The notes under the pieces: model-generated | Told to the model about the DNA's origin: nothing | Database searches by the model: none | What the model saw: only the letters and a program-made list of their open reading frames with translations | Program-made: the position numbers and the translations under genes | Part shown: positions 53,431 to 63,098 of the stretch, in pieces | Layout: each line of letters opens with the position of its first letter | How positions within the stretch are numbered: position 1 is the stretch's first letter | Assembly: GCA_021202335.1 (NCBI GenBank) | Contig: JAJQDE010000024.1 | Span: 1 to 64,000, forward strand | Reading direction: 5' to 3' | DNA length: 64,000 bases | Source: Lachnospiraceae bacterium | Lineage (GTDB): Bacteria > Bacillota > Clostridia > Lachnospirales > Lachnospiraceae

Positions 53431-54545
53431 ACCGGACAAAAAGCAGAATTTATGTCTGCCATACCTTTTATCATGTATATGTGGCGATTTTGAAGGAAAT
53501 GAAGGTCAAGCGGGAGGAAAGCCCGCAGGAGTACCAAAGGGCGGATATTGCGCTAAGCTCTCTTTCCACTGATTTCGAGGGCTTGGGCGGGCGGCTTTTG
53601 CGCACCGGAATTTTCGGCGAGGTGTTTTCGTTGGATGAAAAGCGTGAGGAATTTTTTCCGGAGCTTGCAAAATACCGCAAAAATTACGGCAATCTGCTGC
53701 GGCATATGCTAAACCGCATAATTTTCACGAAAAAGCTTGCAAAGTGCGAGGCGCCGTATCTGGAAACGATTGATTTTAAGGCGTATAGGGATATTTATGT
53801 GTTCTGCGACAGCGATCCTGTCGGCTACTATCTGAATTACAGGCATATTTACTATCATGCGGTGGAGGACGGGCTTGACTGCCTGAAAAACCTTGATGAC
53901 GCGTATGTGGCAAACAGCTCGCATTTTAAGCTTAAGGCATGGCTTTCGCGCAGGAACGTTATTTTTATCATGAACGGCTGGGGAAAATACTGCATTGACA
54001 TGGAGATTAACGACCGGAGCGTTGTGCCGACGGACTGCCCGCGTTTTGTGGAGGAGCCGAGGAAGCCGCTTGAGAGGGCGCTGACGGCGCAGCAGAAAAA
54101 GCTGATGATACAGGCGTTCATCGAGGACGCGGATGCGCTTACAAGGCAACTGACGCCCAAGTATGAGGGGGAGGAGTTTGCCTGCTTTCTGACAGAGCCG
54201 CACCCCGCAGACGAGGAGGCGCGCAAAAGGGTCTGTCTTGACGTGCTTGAGCGTTACTGCAAGGGCTATCGGGTTCTGATTAAACCGCATCCCAGGGATA
54301 TGACGGACTACGGGGCGCTTTGCCCGGACGCGGTGGTGCTGCGGGGGCGGTTTCCCGTGGAGGTTTTGAATTTTTTTGACGGGCTTAAAATCAGGCGGGC
54401 GGTATCAATCCTTACCACGGCGATGAACAGCATGGATTTCGTGGAGGAAAAGATTAATCTCGGCGCGTCCTTTTGGGACGCCTATGAGGAACCGGAGAAG
54501 CATGCGTTCAACAAAAAGGCAGGGCTTACGCTTGCAGATAATTGA
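53427..54545 (+). CDS. GT52/polysialyltransferase-like glycosyltransferase
   Basis: 372 residues. The N-terminal RIYVCHTFYHVYVAILKEM and the later LIKPHPRD motif with a TTAMNS segment resemble family 52 enzymes and the related polysialyltransferases, which often add sialic acid, galactose or similar sugars at chain ends. No sialic acid synthesis genes are in this window, so the sugar is open. It starts in a four-base overlap with the preceding gene. Confidence 0.65.
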   Translation: MNRTKSRIYVCHTFYHVYVAILKEMKVKREESPQEYQRADIALSSLSTDFEGLGGRLLRTGIFGEVFSLDEKREEFFPELAKYRKNYGNLLRHMLNRIIFTKKLAKCEAPYLETIDFKAYRDIYVFCDSDPVGYYLNYRHIYYHAVEDGLDCLKNLDDAYVANSSHFKLKAWLSRRNVIFIMNGWGKYCIDMEINDRSVVPTDCPRFVEEPRKPLERALTAQQKKLMIQAFIEDADALTRQLTPKYEGEEFACFLTEPHPADEEARKRVCLDVLERYCKGYRVLIKPHPRDMTDYGALCPDAVVLRGRFPVEVLNFFDGLKIRRAVSILTTAMNSMDFVEEKINLGASFWDAYEEPEKHAFNKKAGLTLADN

Positions 54546-54548
54546 AAG

Positions 54549-54626
54549 GTGTGAAAATAAATTTTCACACGGCAAATTCGGGCGTAAACCCAAATTTGCG
54601 GGCATGGGAAAGAGTGAGGGACTGAG
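54549..54626 (+). repeat. Palindromic pre-start element (copy 4) upstream of the ABC transporter
   Basis: GTGTGAAAAT-aa-ATTTTCACAC (54549-54570), ten perfect pairs. Then GCAAATT-c-GGG / CCC-a-AATTTGC (54572-54599), and a tail GGGCATGGGAAAGAGTGAGG before the ATG. The tail matches those before hsdM and uvrB in spacing and composition. Confidence 0.7.
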
Positions 54627-56366
54627 ATGCTGAAAATATTAAGAAAAATCAATATTCTCATGGATAGGAAGCAAAAGGGCGAGATGGCGCGGCTGCTTGT
54701 GATGATGATTATATCCGCAGGGCTGGAAACAGGGGCGGTCATGATGGTCATGACCGTGGTGCAGCTTATCATAAATCCTGATGTCCTGGTGCAGGGCGAC
54801 ACCTACCGAAAAATCTGCGATATGCTGCATTTGGAGAGCGCCGTGCAGTTCTCGGTGCTTGCGATACTGTTTCTCATCGGGCTTTATGCCGCAAAAAATA
54901 TATTTGCGTTTTTCATGCAAAGAAGCCTTTACCGTTTTGTGTATGGCAATCAGTTTAAGACGGCAGCCAGTCTGATGAAGAATTTCGTGAGGCGTGAGTA
55001 TGAGTATTATCTGAATGCGGAAACGGCTGTTATTCAAAGGAGCATTACATCGGACGTAAACAATATGTATGCGCTTATCATGTCGGTGCTGCAGATTGCG
55101 TCGGAGCTGATAGTGGCAGTTTTCCTTGTGGCAGCGCTTGCGATTGAGGATCCTGTTATGACGCTGGTGATTGCGGTCATTCTGATGGTGACGCTGGTGG
55201 TCATCAAAAACATCATTAAACCCATAATGAACCGCACGGGAAGAGAAAATCAGGACTACGGCGCGTCGATGTACGCGTGGATTTCACAGACGGTTCAGGG
55301 AATAAAGGAGATAAAGGTCGCGGGGCGCGAGCAGTATTTCATCGGGGAATACTGCAAGGTCGGCGAGGGATATGTCAAGGCAATGGAGCGTTTTTCGCTG
55401 TTCAACAACACGCCGAAGCTTCTGATAGAAACAGTTTGTATCGCGGGGCTTTTGTGCTATATCATGGTGCTGATCGTGTCGGGCGTGGACGTGGCGGGGA
55501 TGGTGTCACTGTTTGCAGCCTTTGGCATTGCGGCAATGCGGCTTCTTCCGGCGGCGAGCCGCATCAACAATCAAATGACGAGTATGGCGTTTAACGAGCC
55601 GTTTTTCTTTAACGTGAGCGACAACCTGATTGAAGAAACGGACGAGGCGCATACGGATATTTCCTATGCGGTGGCGGCAAAGGAAAAGCTTCCCGTTAAA
55701 AGGGAAATCCGCCTTGAGGGGATTACCTACCACTATCCCGGATCAGACAAGCTGATTTTCGATAACGCCACGGTGAGCTTCCCGATTGGGAAGTCCATTG
55801 GCATAAAGGGCGCAAGCGGCGCCGGAAAGACCACGATCATCGACATACTTTTGGGGCTTTTGAAGCTGCAGGGCGGCAGAGTGCTTGCGGACGACACGGA
55901 TATTCAGCTTCATTACAGGGAGTGGCTTGCAAACGTGGGTTACATTCCGCAGATGATTTTTCTTTTGGATGCGGATATAAGAAAGAACGTTGCCTTTGGC
56001 GTACCCGAGGAGGAGATTGACGACGATAAGCTTTGGTATGCCCTGCGCGAGGCACAGCTTGACGGGTTTGTGAAAACCCTTCCGGAGGGGGCGCTCACAG
56101 GCATCGGCGAGCGCGGCATACGCCTTTCGGGCGGACAGCGGCAGCGAATCGGGATTGCGAGGGCGCTGTACCATGACCCCGAGGTGCTGATTTTGGACGA
56201 GGCGACCTCCGCGCTTGACAATGAAACGGAGGCGGCAATCATGGACTCAATCAACAGGCTGCACGGCAAAAAGACGCTTATTATCATTGCGCACAGGCTG
56301 CAGACGATAGAGAAATGCGACATGGTGTTTACTGTCGAGGATGGCGGGATAGTAAGGGAGAGGTAA
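54627..56366 (+). CDS. ABC exporter, fused membrane and ATPase domains (MsbA/PglK-like)
   Basis: 579 residues. Six membrane helices in the first 320 residues, then an ATPase with Walker A GASGAGKTTIIDILLG, signature LSGGQRQRIG and Walker B VLILDEATSALD. In a polysaccharide cluster such a half-transporter most likely flips a lipid-linked glycan, like PglK, instead of exporting a drug. ATG behind GAGGG; preceded by a hairpin element that separates it from the glycosyltransferase block. Confidence 0.9.
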   Translation: MLKILRKINILMDRKQKGEMARLLVMMIISAGLETGAVMMVMTVVQLIINPDVLVQGDTYRKICDMLHLESAVQFSVLAILFLIGLYAAKNIFAFFMQRSLYRFVYGNQFKTAASLMKNFVRREYEYYLNAETAVIQRSITSDVNNMYALIMSVLQIASELIVAVFLVAALAIEDPVMTLVIAVILMVTLVVIKNIIKPIMNRTGRENQDYGASMYAWISQTVQGIKEIKVAGREQYFIGEYCKVGEGYVKAMERFSLFNNTPKLLIETVCIAGLLCYIMVLIVSGVDVAGMVSLFAAFGIAAMRLLPAASRINNQMTSMAFNEPFFFNVSDNLIEETDEAHTDISYAVAAKEKLPVKREIRLEGITYHYPGSDKLIFDNATVSFPIGKSIGIKGASGAGKTTIIDILLGLLKLQGGRVLADDTDIQLHYREWLANVGYIPQMIFLLDADIRKNVAFGVPEEEIDDDKLWYALREAQLDGFVKTLPEGALTGIGERGIRLSGGQRQRIGIARALYHDPEVLILDEATSALDNETEAAIMDSINRLHGKKTLIIIAHRLQTIEKCDMVFTVEDGGIVRER

Positions 56367-56391
56367 CAGCGGATGAAAGGGGCGGATTAGT

Positions 56392-57414
56392 ATGAAGCTT
56401 AGTATTATTGTACCGGTTTACAATATGGCGGCGGGCGGCAGACTCAGGTTCTGCCTTGATTCGCTTGTAAAACAGACTATATCAGACTATGAGATTATCG
56501 CGGTGGACGATGCGTCAACGGACGACTCTCTTAAAATCCTTCAGGAATATGAGTCCGACTATCCATGGAAATTTAAGGTGATACAATCCTATGAGAACGT
56601 AAAACAGGGCGGCGCCAGGAATAAGGGCATCGAGGCGGCGCGCGGCAGGTGGATCGGCTTTGTGGATTCGGACGACTGGGTTGCGCCGGACATGTATGAA
56701 AAGCTTATAGCCAGGGCGGAGCAGACCGGCGCGGATGTGGCGGGCTGCGATTACTGCATGACGGATGAACAGAGCATGAAAATCGGGAAAATCGTAACGA
56801 ACAACACGCCTGAGCAGACGGGCGTGATCGACCACCGGAAATATAAGCTGCTTGTGATGAACCCGGGAAGCATGGTAATCAAGGTATACTTAAAAGAGGT
56901 AATTGACGCTCATCGTCTCCGTTTCCCCGAAAGGACCTTCTATGAGGACAATTGCGCTTCGCCGATATGGATGCTGCATTTTACGCATTTTGAGAAGGTG
57001 GAGGAGCCGCTGTATTATTATTATCAGCATGACGACTCAACCGTACACGGGATTAGCGCACAAAAGTGCGAGGCAAGGCTTCTTATGGGGAAGCGCCTGA
57101 TTGAGGAGGCAAGGCGCTGCGGCTTTTACAAGCCGTACCGTCAGGAATTTGAATTTGCCTTTTCAAAGCTCTACTACATGAACACGCTGTTTACCTACAT
57201 GCTCGGCATGAAAAGACCGCGGCTTTCCTTCCTCAGACAGATTGCGGACGGCATAAGGCAGGAGTTCCCCGATTTTCAGGACAACATTTACTATCAGAAG
57301 GAATTTGACGGGGAGCAGAAGCGTCTCGCCGCAATGCATATGAAATCGCCGCTTCAATTTATGGTTTATTTTAAACTCCTGCAGACATACAGAAAGCTGC
57401 GGAAGCGGGTTTAA
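56392..57414 (+). CDS. GT2 family glycosyltransferase
   Basis: 340 residues. IIVPVYNMAAGGRLRFCLDS, DDASTDDSLKIL and the FVDSDDW metal site place it in GT family 2. A C-terminal 120-residue helical extension is typical of capsular transferases. It starts 25 bases after the ABC transporter. Donor unknown. No terminator is visible in the 173 bases that follow. Confidence 0.9.
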   Translation: MKLSIIVPVYNMAAGGRLRFCLDSLVKQTISDYEIIAVDDASTDDSLKILQEYESDYPWKFKVIQSYENVKQGGARNKGIEAARGRWIGFVDSDDWVAPDMYEKLIARAEQTGADVAGCDYCMTDEQSMKIGKIVTNNTPEQTGVIDHRKYKLLVMNPGSMVIKVYLKEVIDAHRLRFPERTFYEDNCASPIWMLHFTHFEKVEEPLYYYYQHDDSTVHGISAQKCEARLLMGKRLIEEARRCGFYKPYRQEFEFAFSKLYYMNTLFTYMLGMKRPRLSFLRQIADGIRQEFPDFQDNIYYQKEFDGEQKRLAAMHMKSPLQFMVYFKLLQTYRKLRKRV

Positions 57415-57587
57415 AGCCCCGTTTTCCATGTTGTGCTGGACAAACCTTGTAAAATCGTGCATACTAAAGACAGTGCGGTTAAAAGCTGCTGCTGTCACGG
57501 AAATGTTATCGCATGGCAGCGGTATTGTTCCGCAACGGTCATATAAAAAACATCAGCGAACCGGAGTTCGCAGAAGCAAGGAAAATC

Positions 57588-59195
57588 ATGAGAAAATTCT
57601 TTGATAAAAATAAATTTCAGGCAATATTTGCCATCCTGCTTTTCGTGCAGGTTTTATACATGATATATTGGGGAAACGTAAAAAGCGGATTTTACGTGGA
57701 TGAATTTTTTACTTTTGATAATGCCCATTATATGTCAGCCTCCACCCCGCAAAGGGTTAAGCTGTATGACGCTGACTATATGGAATATGATAAATGGTTT
57801 GATTTGTCGGAGCTTAAGGCGACGCTGACGGTGGAAAAAAGCAATTCTCTTTTTAACGACGGATTGGCGTATAATATTAAAGCCTTTATGAAAAAGCCAT
57901 ACATGGCGCTTTTAAACTATGTGGAAACTGTTTTTTTTGAAGGACAGCTTAATAAGTGGAGCGGTATCAGCATGAATATATTGTTCTTTGCGATAGGACA
58001 GATATTTTTGTATCTGCTGGCAAAGAAAATCACAGGCAGTGAAACGGCATCGCTGCTGACGACCGCGATGTTTGGATTTTCAGGCATCGCAGTCAGCATG
58101 GTTGCTTTTGTCAGGTTTTATATGCTTGTAAATATGTGGATGATCATTTTTATCTATCTGCATGCTTTAATGTGGACGGAAAATAATTTGAGAAAAAATA
58201 TTGTGTATGAAATTTTGGCGATGGCAGTGTTGTATCTTGCTTTTAAAAACTCGCCCTTGGCAATGATAGAGGGAGCGGCAATGATAGCGCTGTTCTCAAT
58301 AGCCGTATTTTTCAGAAAAAGGAAAAGACAGTTTTTATTTTATGCGCTGCCGATATTGACGGGAGGTATTCTGTATGTTGCGTTGTGTACGGAATACATG
58401 CAGATTTTATTTCACTTAAATGATGTTGCTGCCGGCGGTACGGGAGTAGGAGTGGCGGCAGTAAGTCTGGTTAAAAATCTGCTCAGCCTGACACCCGGGA
58501 ATTTTGTGGAACGAAGCGTCAGACTTGTAAATTTTATTAATGACTATCTGTTTGGACATGTGTTTGTCATGGCGTTATTTGTCCTTTGCGCGCTGGCGGC
58601 AGCGGCAGGAAAAATATTTTGCAGGGAGCTGCCGGATGAAAGCAGGAGCTTTGCTTACATTATGGTGGTTCCTGCAATTATAATATATTTTATTGCTTCC
58701 GTATGCCTGGGACTTGGAGAAATCAGGTATAATTCGTTTTTGTACCCTATGATATCCGTTGCGGTAATCGCAATTGCGGCGGACATAGGGAATACCGGAA
58801 GGAGGAAGCTGACGGTAACGGTTATTTTGGCTTTGACCGTATGCTTGGAGATTTACTTTACGGTGTCAATTCCACGCGTGCAGAATTCATATCCTGAAGA
58901 TAAGCAGGGAGTGGAGTCTGTAAGAAAAAATCAGGGAATTGATAACATTGTGGTTGATTATGAAGCGGATGACAGAGTGATGTATGAATGTCTGGCGTAT
59001 GGTGATGATACGACAAGGGTAATGTTTACACGTTTTGAGACGTGTGATTTTAGCGAAGCTCCGGATACGGCGCTCGTATGGCAGTCGGTAAATTGGAGCA
59101 CGGATGCTGTGGATAAGCTCAAGGCGGCAGGTTATACGGTGGTTGAGCAGATTGCGCAGACACATGAAAGCCTTGTGTTTTTGTGTCAGCGATAA
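57588..59195 (+). CDS. GT39/ArnT-like multi-pass membrane glycosyltransferase
   Basis: 535 residues with about eleven membrane helices. The first loop has GFYVDEFFTFDNAHYM, with the acidic pair expected at the active site of GT-C enzymes that use a lipid-phosphate sugar. The C-terminal 90 residues form a soluble domain. The next gene, a GtrB-like enzyme, would make the lipid-phosphate sugar donor, so the two form a likely pair. I chose the ATG at 57588 (AAGGAAA upstream); the tracked start overlaps the leader hairpin GCGAAC / GTTCGC. Confidence 0.75.
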   Translation: MRKFFDKNKFQAIFAILLFVQVLYMIYWGNVKSGFYVDEFFTFDNAHYMSASTPQRVKLYDADYMEYDKWFDLSELKATLTVEKSNSLFNDGLAYNIKAFMKKPYMALLNYVETVFFEGQLNKWSGISMNILFFAIGQIFLYLLAKKITGSETASLLTTAMFGFSGIAVSMVAFVRFYMLVNMWMIIFIYLHALMWTENNLRKNIVYEILAMAVLYLAFKNSPLAMIEGAAMIALFSIAVFFRKRKRQFLFYALPILTGGILYVALCTEYMQILFHLNDVAAGGTGVGVAAVSLVKNLLSLTPGNFVERSVRLVNFINDYLFGHVFVMALFVLCALAAAAGKIFCRELPDESRSFAYIMVVPAIIIYFIASVCLGLGEIRYNSFLYPMISVAVIAIAADIGNTGRRKLTVTVILALTVCLEIYFTVSIPRVQNSYPEDKQGVESVRKNQGIDNIVVDYEADDRVMYECLAYGDDTTRVMFTRFETCDFSEAPDTALVWQSVNWSTDAVDKLKAAGYTVVEQIAQTHESLVFLCQR

Positions 59196-59208
59196 GGGGG
59201 AAGGATAA

Positions 59209-60171
59209 ATGTACAAAATATCAGTGGTAGTGCCGGTGTATAATGAGGAAGGCAATGTGGCAAAGCTTCATGGAGAAATAAAGGCGGTCTGTGAGGCGAA
59301 TAGTTATATCTATGAGATTATATTTATTGACGACGGCTCGAGCGATGGCACGGTTGAAATATGTAAGGGCTTAAAGCCGCTGAAGCTTATCAGATTCCGC
59401 AAAAATTTCGGTCAGACTGCGGCTATGGACGCGGGAATCAAGGCGGCGCAGTATGATTATATCGTGACTATGGACGGCGACGGGCAGAACGACCCGGCGG
59501 ATATTCCGCATATGCTTGATTATATGCAGGAGCAGGATTTGGATGTGGTATCGGGATGGCGCAAGAACAGAAAAGACTCTTTCATGAAGAAATTTGTTTC
59601 AAGAGGAGCAAATTTTCTAAGAGGTATCCTTGTAAAGGATAATATCCATGACAGCGGCTGTTCCTTAAAGGTTTATAAAAGAGAATGCTTTGCGGGGATG
59701 AACCTGTACGGCGAGCAGCATCGCTTCATTCCGGCTTTGCTTAAGATAAAGGGATTTACGGTCGGTGAAGTCGTGGTAAATCACAGGGCGAGAACCTCCG
59801 GAAAGACAAAGTATAATTGGAAGCGCACATTTAAGGGGTTTGTGGATATGATTTCCGTGTGGTTTTGGAATAAATACTCAACAAGGCCACTGCATATATT
59901 GGGGACGATGGGAATTGTGTGCCTTGCGATTGGCGGCTGTTGCGGAATTTGGTCGGTGGCTCTGTTTTTAATGGGCAGGAAGATGAGTAATAATATCATG
60001 CCGCCTATATTGACCGTGTTTTTTGTCATTATGGGTATGTTGATGTTTGTGTTTGGGCTTATGAGCGAGATTTTGATTAAGACATATTATGGCGTGCATG
60101 TGGATATGCCGTACAGTATCAGGGATGTTATTGAAGTTAAGGAGGAGGGAGAAAAAGAACACGCTGATTAA
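59209..60171 (+). CDS. GT2 polyprenyl-phosphate glycosyltransferase (GtrB/DPM1-like)
   Basis: 320 residues. VVVPVYNEEGNVAKL, FIDDGSSDGT and TMDGDGQNDPADI, followed by two membrane helices near 240-300. It charges undecaprenyl phosphate with one sugar. Second copy of this class in the cluster (the other is at 44043). It follows the GT-C gene by 13 bases and should supply its donor. Confidence 0.9.
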   Translation: MYKISVVVPVYNEEGNVAKLHGEIKAVCEANSYIYEIIFIDDGSSDGTVEICKGLKPLKLIRFRKNFGQTAAMDAGIKAAQYDYIVTMDGDGQNDPADIPHMLDYMQEQDLDVVSGWRKNRKDSFMKKFVSRGANFLRGILVKDNIHDSGCSLKVYKRECFAGMNLYGEQHRFIPALLKIKGFTVGEVVVNHRARTSGKTKYNWKRTFKGFVDMISVWFWNKYSTRPLHILGTMGIVCLAIGGCCGIWSVALFLMGRKMSNNIMPPILTVFFVIMGMLMFVFGLMSEILIKTYYGVHVDMPYSIRDVIEVKEEGEKEHAD

Positions 60172-60204
60172 TAAATTTGCGGTAACATTGTTATGGAGGA
60201 TTTG

Positions 60205-61925
60205 ATGTTGAAGAAAAAGAGGCTGCCGATTGGCATAGATGATTTTGAGGAAATTGTTACCAGGGATTATTATTATATAGATAAAACAGGTATGATAAAA
60301 GAGCTTTTGGAGAACGGCGGGAAAGTGAATCTTTTCACCCGCCCGCGGCGTTTCGGGAAAAGCCTTAACATGAGTATGCTCAAATATTTTTTAGAGATTG
60401 GCGCGGATAAGGCTTTGTTTGACGGGCTTGCGATTTCACAGGAAACGAAGCTGTGCGATGAGCATATGGGGAAATATCCCGTGATATTTGTCAGCTTAAA
60501 GACGGCTCACGGCAGGGATTTTGAGCAGGCGAGAAATGAGATGTGTTCGATTATCGGAGCAGAAGCGGCGAGATTTCAATTCCTGCTCGAAAGCGATAGG
60601 CTTAGTGAAGATGACAGGCAGCGTTACAAAAAATTGATTCAAGTTGATGATACGGGGAGAGGCGAATTTGCACTTTCTGATGCTACGCTGACACGCAGCT
60701 TGAATACGCTTTCCGTACTTCTGCACAAGCATTACGGCCGCAAGGTAATTATCCTTATAGACGAGTATGACGTGCCTTTGGCAAAAGCTGACACGCAGGG
60801 GTATTACGGTGAGATGATTGGGCTTATCCGAAATATGTTCGACGTTGCGCTGAAGTCAAACGCAAGCCTTGAGTTTGCTGTTATGACGGGATGCCTGCGA
60901 GTATCTAAAGAGAGTATTTTCACAGGCCTTAATAATTTAAAAATGTACACGCTTCTTGACGCGGAGTGCGATGAACAATTCGGTTTCAAAGACGCGGAAG
61001 TGCGGCGGATGCTGGAATATTACGGACTGTCGGAGTATTATGAGCTGACAAAGGAGTGGTATGATGGCTATATAGTTGGTGACACGAATGTTTATAATCC
61101 GTGGGATGTGATAAACTGGTGTAACCAGCTCCTGACTAACCCTAACAAAACGCCCAAGAGCTACTGGACTAATACAAGCAGCAACACGGAGCTTCGCAAT
61201 TCATCCATAAGATGGGCGACGGCGTGGCAAAGGCGCAGATAGAGCGCCTTATCTCGGGAGAGAGCGTGCAGAAGGAGATACAGGAGCAGCTCACCTACAA
61301 CACGATGTACGACAGCATTGAAAATATGTGGAGCCTGCTTTTTGCCACGGGCTATCTCACGCAGAGCGAGGTGCCGATAGGCAATCTTGTGCGGCTTGTG
61401 ATACCAAACGAGGAAATAAGGGGGATTTTCAAAGACTCTATTTTAGAGATGTTTAACGAGAGCATAGCGGACGACGGAGCGGACGCACTGGCTTTCTGCG
61501 ACGCGTTAAAAAACGGGGACGCAGCGGAAACGGAGAGGCTTTTTAATGAGCTTATAAAGCGGACGGCGAGCGTGCGCGACACGGCGGTGAGGAAGGAATT
61601 TAAAGAGAATTTTTATCACGGCCTGCTGCTTGGGATATTGAGCGTAAAGGGAAGCTGGGACATCGAGTCGAACAGGGAAGCGGGCGCCAGGTATCCTGAC
61701 ATTGCGATAGGAATAGATGAGGGCGACGGGACAGGCATTATCATTGAAGTGAAGTATGCCCAGGACGGGCGCTTTGATGCGGCAATCGAAGAGGCAATGC
61801 GCCAGATTGACGAAAAGGGCTATACGGAAAGGTTTAAGGACGACGACATGGGCAAAATCCTGAAGGTCGCTTTTGCATGCCATAAGAGGCAATGCAGGGT
61901 GGCTGTTGAGGGTGAGAAGAATTAG
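60205..61925 (+). pseudogene. AAA-ATPase-like/PD-(D/E)XK nuclease family gene split by one frameshift
   Basis: The first part begins LPIGIDDFEEIV, then YYYIDKT, FTRPRRFGKSLNMSML (P-loop) and IILIDEYDVPL (Walker B), the AAA-ATPase_like domain. The reading frame shifts near 61195; the other frame restores the expected QFIHKMGDGVAKAQIE and ends in a PD-(D/E)XK domain (RYPDIAIGIDEGDG, IIEVKYAQDGR). One missing base, probably a G after CTTCG, explains the break. The product would normally be about 570 residues. Start by ATG 60205 or TTG 60208 behind GGAGGA. This family is highly repeated in gut Firmicutes and Bacteroidetes and its function is unknown. A sequencing error is possible. Confidence 0.85.
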
Positions 61926-61934
61926 AGGCGAAGT

Positions 61935-63071
61935 ATGAAAATATTAATTATATCGCATGAATATCCTCCTATCGGCGGGGGAGGCGCTAACGCGTGTTTT
62001 TTCCTTGCGAGGGAATTTATGAGGATAGGGCATAGTGTGACGGTGCTTACCGCAGGGCTTGGCGGGCGGCAGGATGAGGAAACTACCGCCAGTGGCGCTG
62101 TGATAAAAAAAGTGAAGTGCAAACGGAAAAGCGAGGCGAGCAGCAGTTTTGCAGAGATGCTTTCATTTCTCGTGTCTGCATGGAAGCAAGCAGGAAAGCT
62201 CGTCAGAAAAAATAATTATGATTTTTGCATTGCTTTTTTTGGTATACCTAGCGGACCGCTTGCTCTTTATTTAAAAAAGAGATATAAGCTGCCTTACCTT
62301 ATAAGGTCGGGCGGCGGAGATATTCCGGGGGCACAAAAGAGGTTTGCCGCAGTTTATAAGGTTATTGCACCGATATTGCGGAAAGTATGGAAGGAATCGG
62401 AAGGCATAGTAGCAAACAGCGAAGGTCTTAAGAAGCGCGCTGCGCAGTTTGAAGACAGGTATCCTATATATGTGGTGGAAAATGGTGTCGATTCGGAATT
62501 TTTTCATCCGGATGTTTCAAAACGGTATGCAAATTGCATTAATATATTGTTTGTGTCAAGGCTTATAGAGGGTAAGGGATTGCAATTTGTCATACCCAAG
62601 ATTATGGACATTCAAAGGGCTGTATTTGAAAGAACAGGTAGAAGCATATGCCTTACAGTAGTTGGAGATGGTCCATACAAAGAAGATTTAGAAAGGCTTG
62701 TAAGCGAATTTAAGTGCAGTGAATTGGTGAAATTTGTGGGAAAGAAAGATAAGGAACACACGGCTGACATTTATCAAGCGGCAGATTTGTTTATTCTGCC
62801 TTCTCTTTCTGAAGGAATGCCAAATGTGGTCTTGGAGGCAATGTCGAGCGGACTTCCGATAATCATGACGCCGTGCGAGGGCAGCGGTGAACTGGTTACG
62901 GATAACGGATATATATCAGATATTGACGGGTTTGCTGATAAGATTATAGATTTGTGCGTGAACAATGAGTTAAGGTATAAAATGGGCGAAAACAGTGTAA
63001 ATGCGGTGAAGGAGCGGTTTAATTGGCATAGAACGGCGGAGGCTTATATTAGGCTTATTCAAAAAGCCTGA
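61935..63071 (+). CDS. GT4 family glycosyltransferase
   Basis: 378 residues. GT-B fold with N-terminal ISHEYPPIGGGGANACFFL, central VENGVDSEFFHPD, and donor-binding FILPSLSEGMPNVVLEAMSSG with the E(x7)E motif. Retaining transferase, probably of a hexose or deoxyhexose. It lies 10 bases after the broken ATPase gene and 28 bases before the flippase gene. Confidence 0.92.
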   Translation: MKILIISHEYPPIGGGGANACFFLAREFMRIGHSVTVLTAGLGGRQDEETTASGAVIKKVKCKRKSEASSSFAEMLSFLVSAWKQAGKLVRKNNYDFCIAFFGIPSGPLALYLKKRYKLPYLIRSGGGDIPGAQKRFAAVYKVIAPILRKVWKESEGIVANSEGLKKRAAQFEDRYPIYVVENGVDSEFFHPDVSKRYANCINILFVSRLIEGKGLQFVIPKIMDIQRAVFERTGRSICLTVVGDGPYKEDLERLVSEFKCSELVKFVGKKDKEHTADIYQAADLFILPSLSEGMPNVVLEAMSSGLPIIMTPCEGSGELVTDNGYISDIDGFADKIIDLCVNNELRYKMGENSVNAVKERFNWHRTAEAYIRLIQKA

Positions 63072-63098
63072 CGGTGTGTGAGCTTGGAGTTGAGGAGA

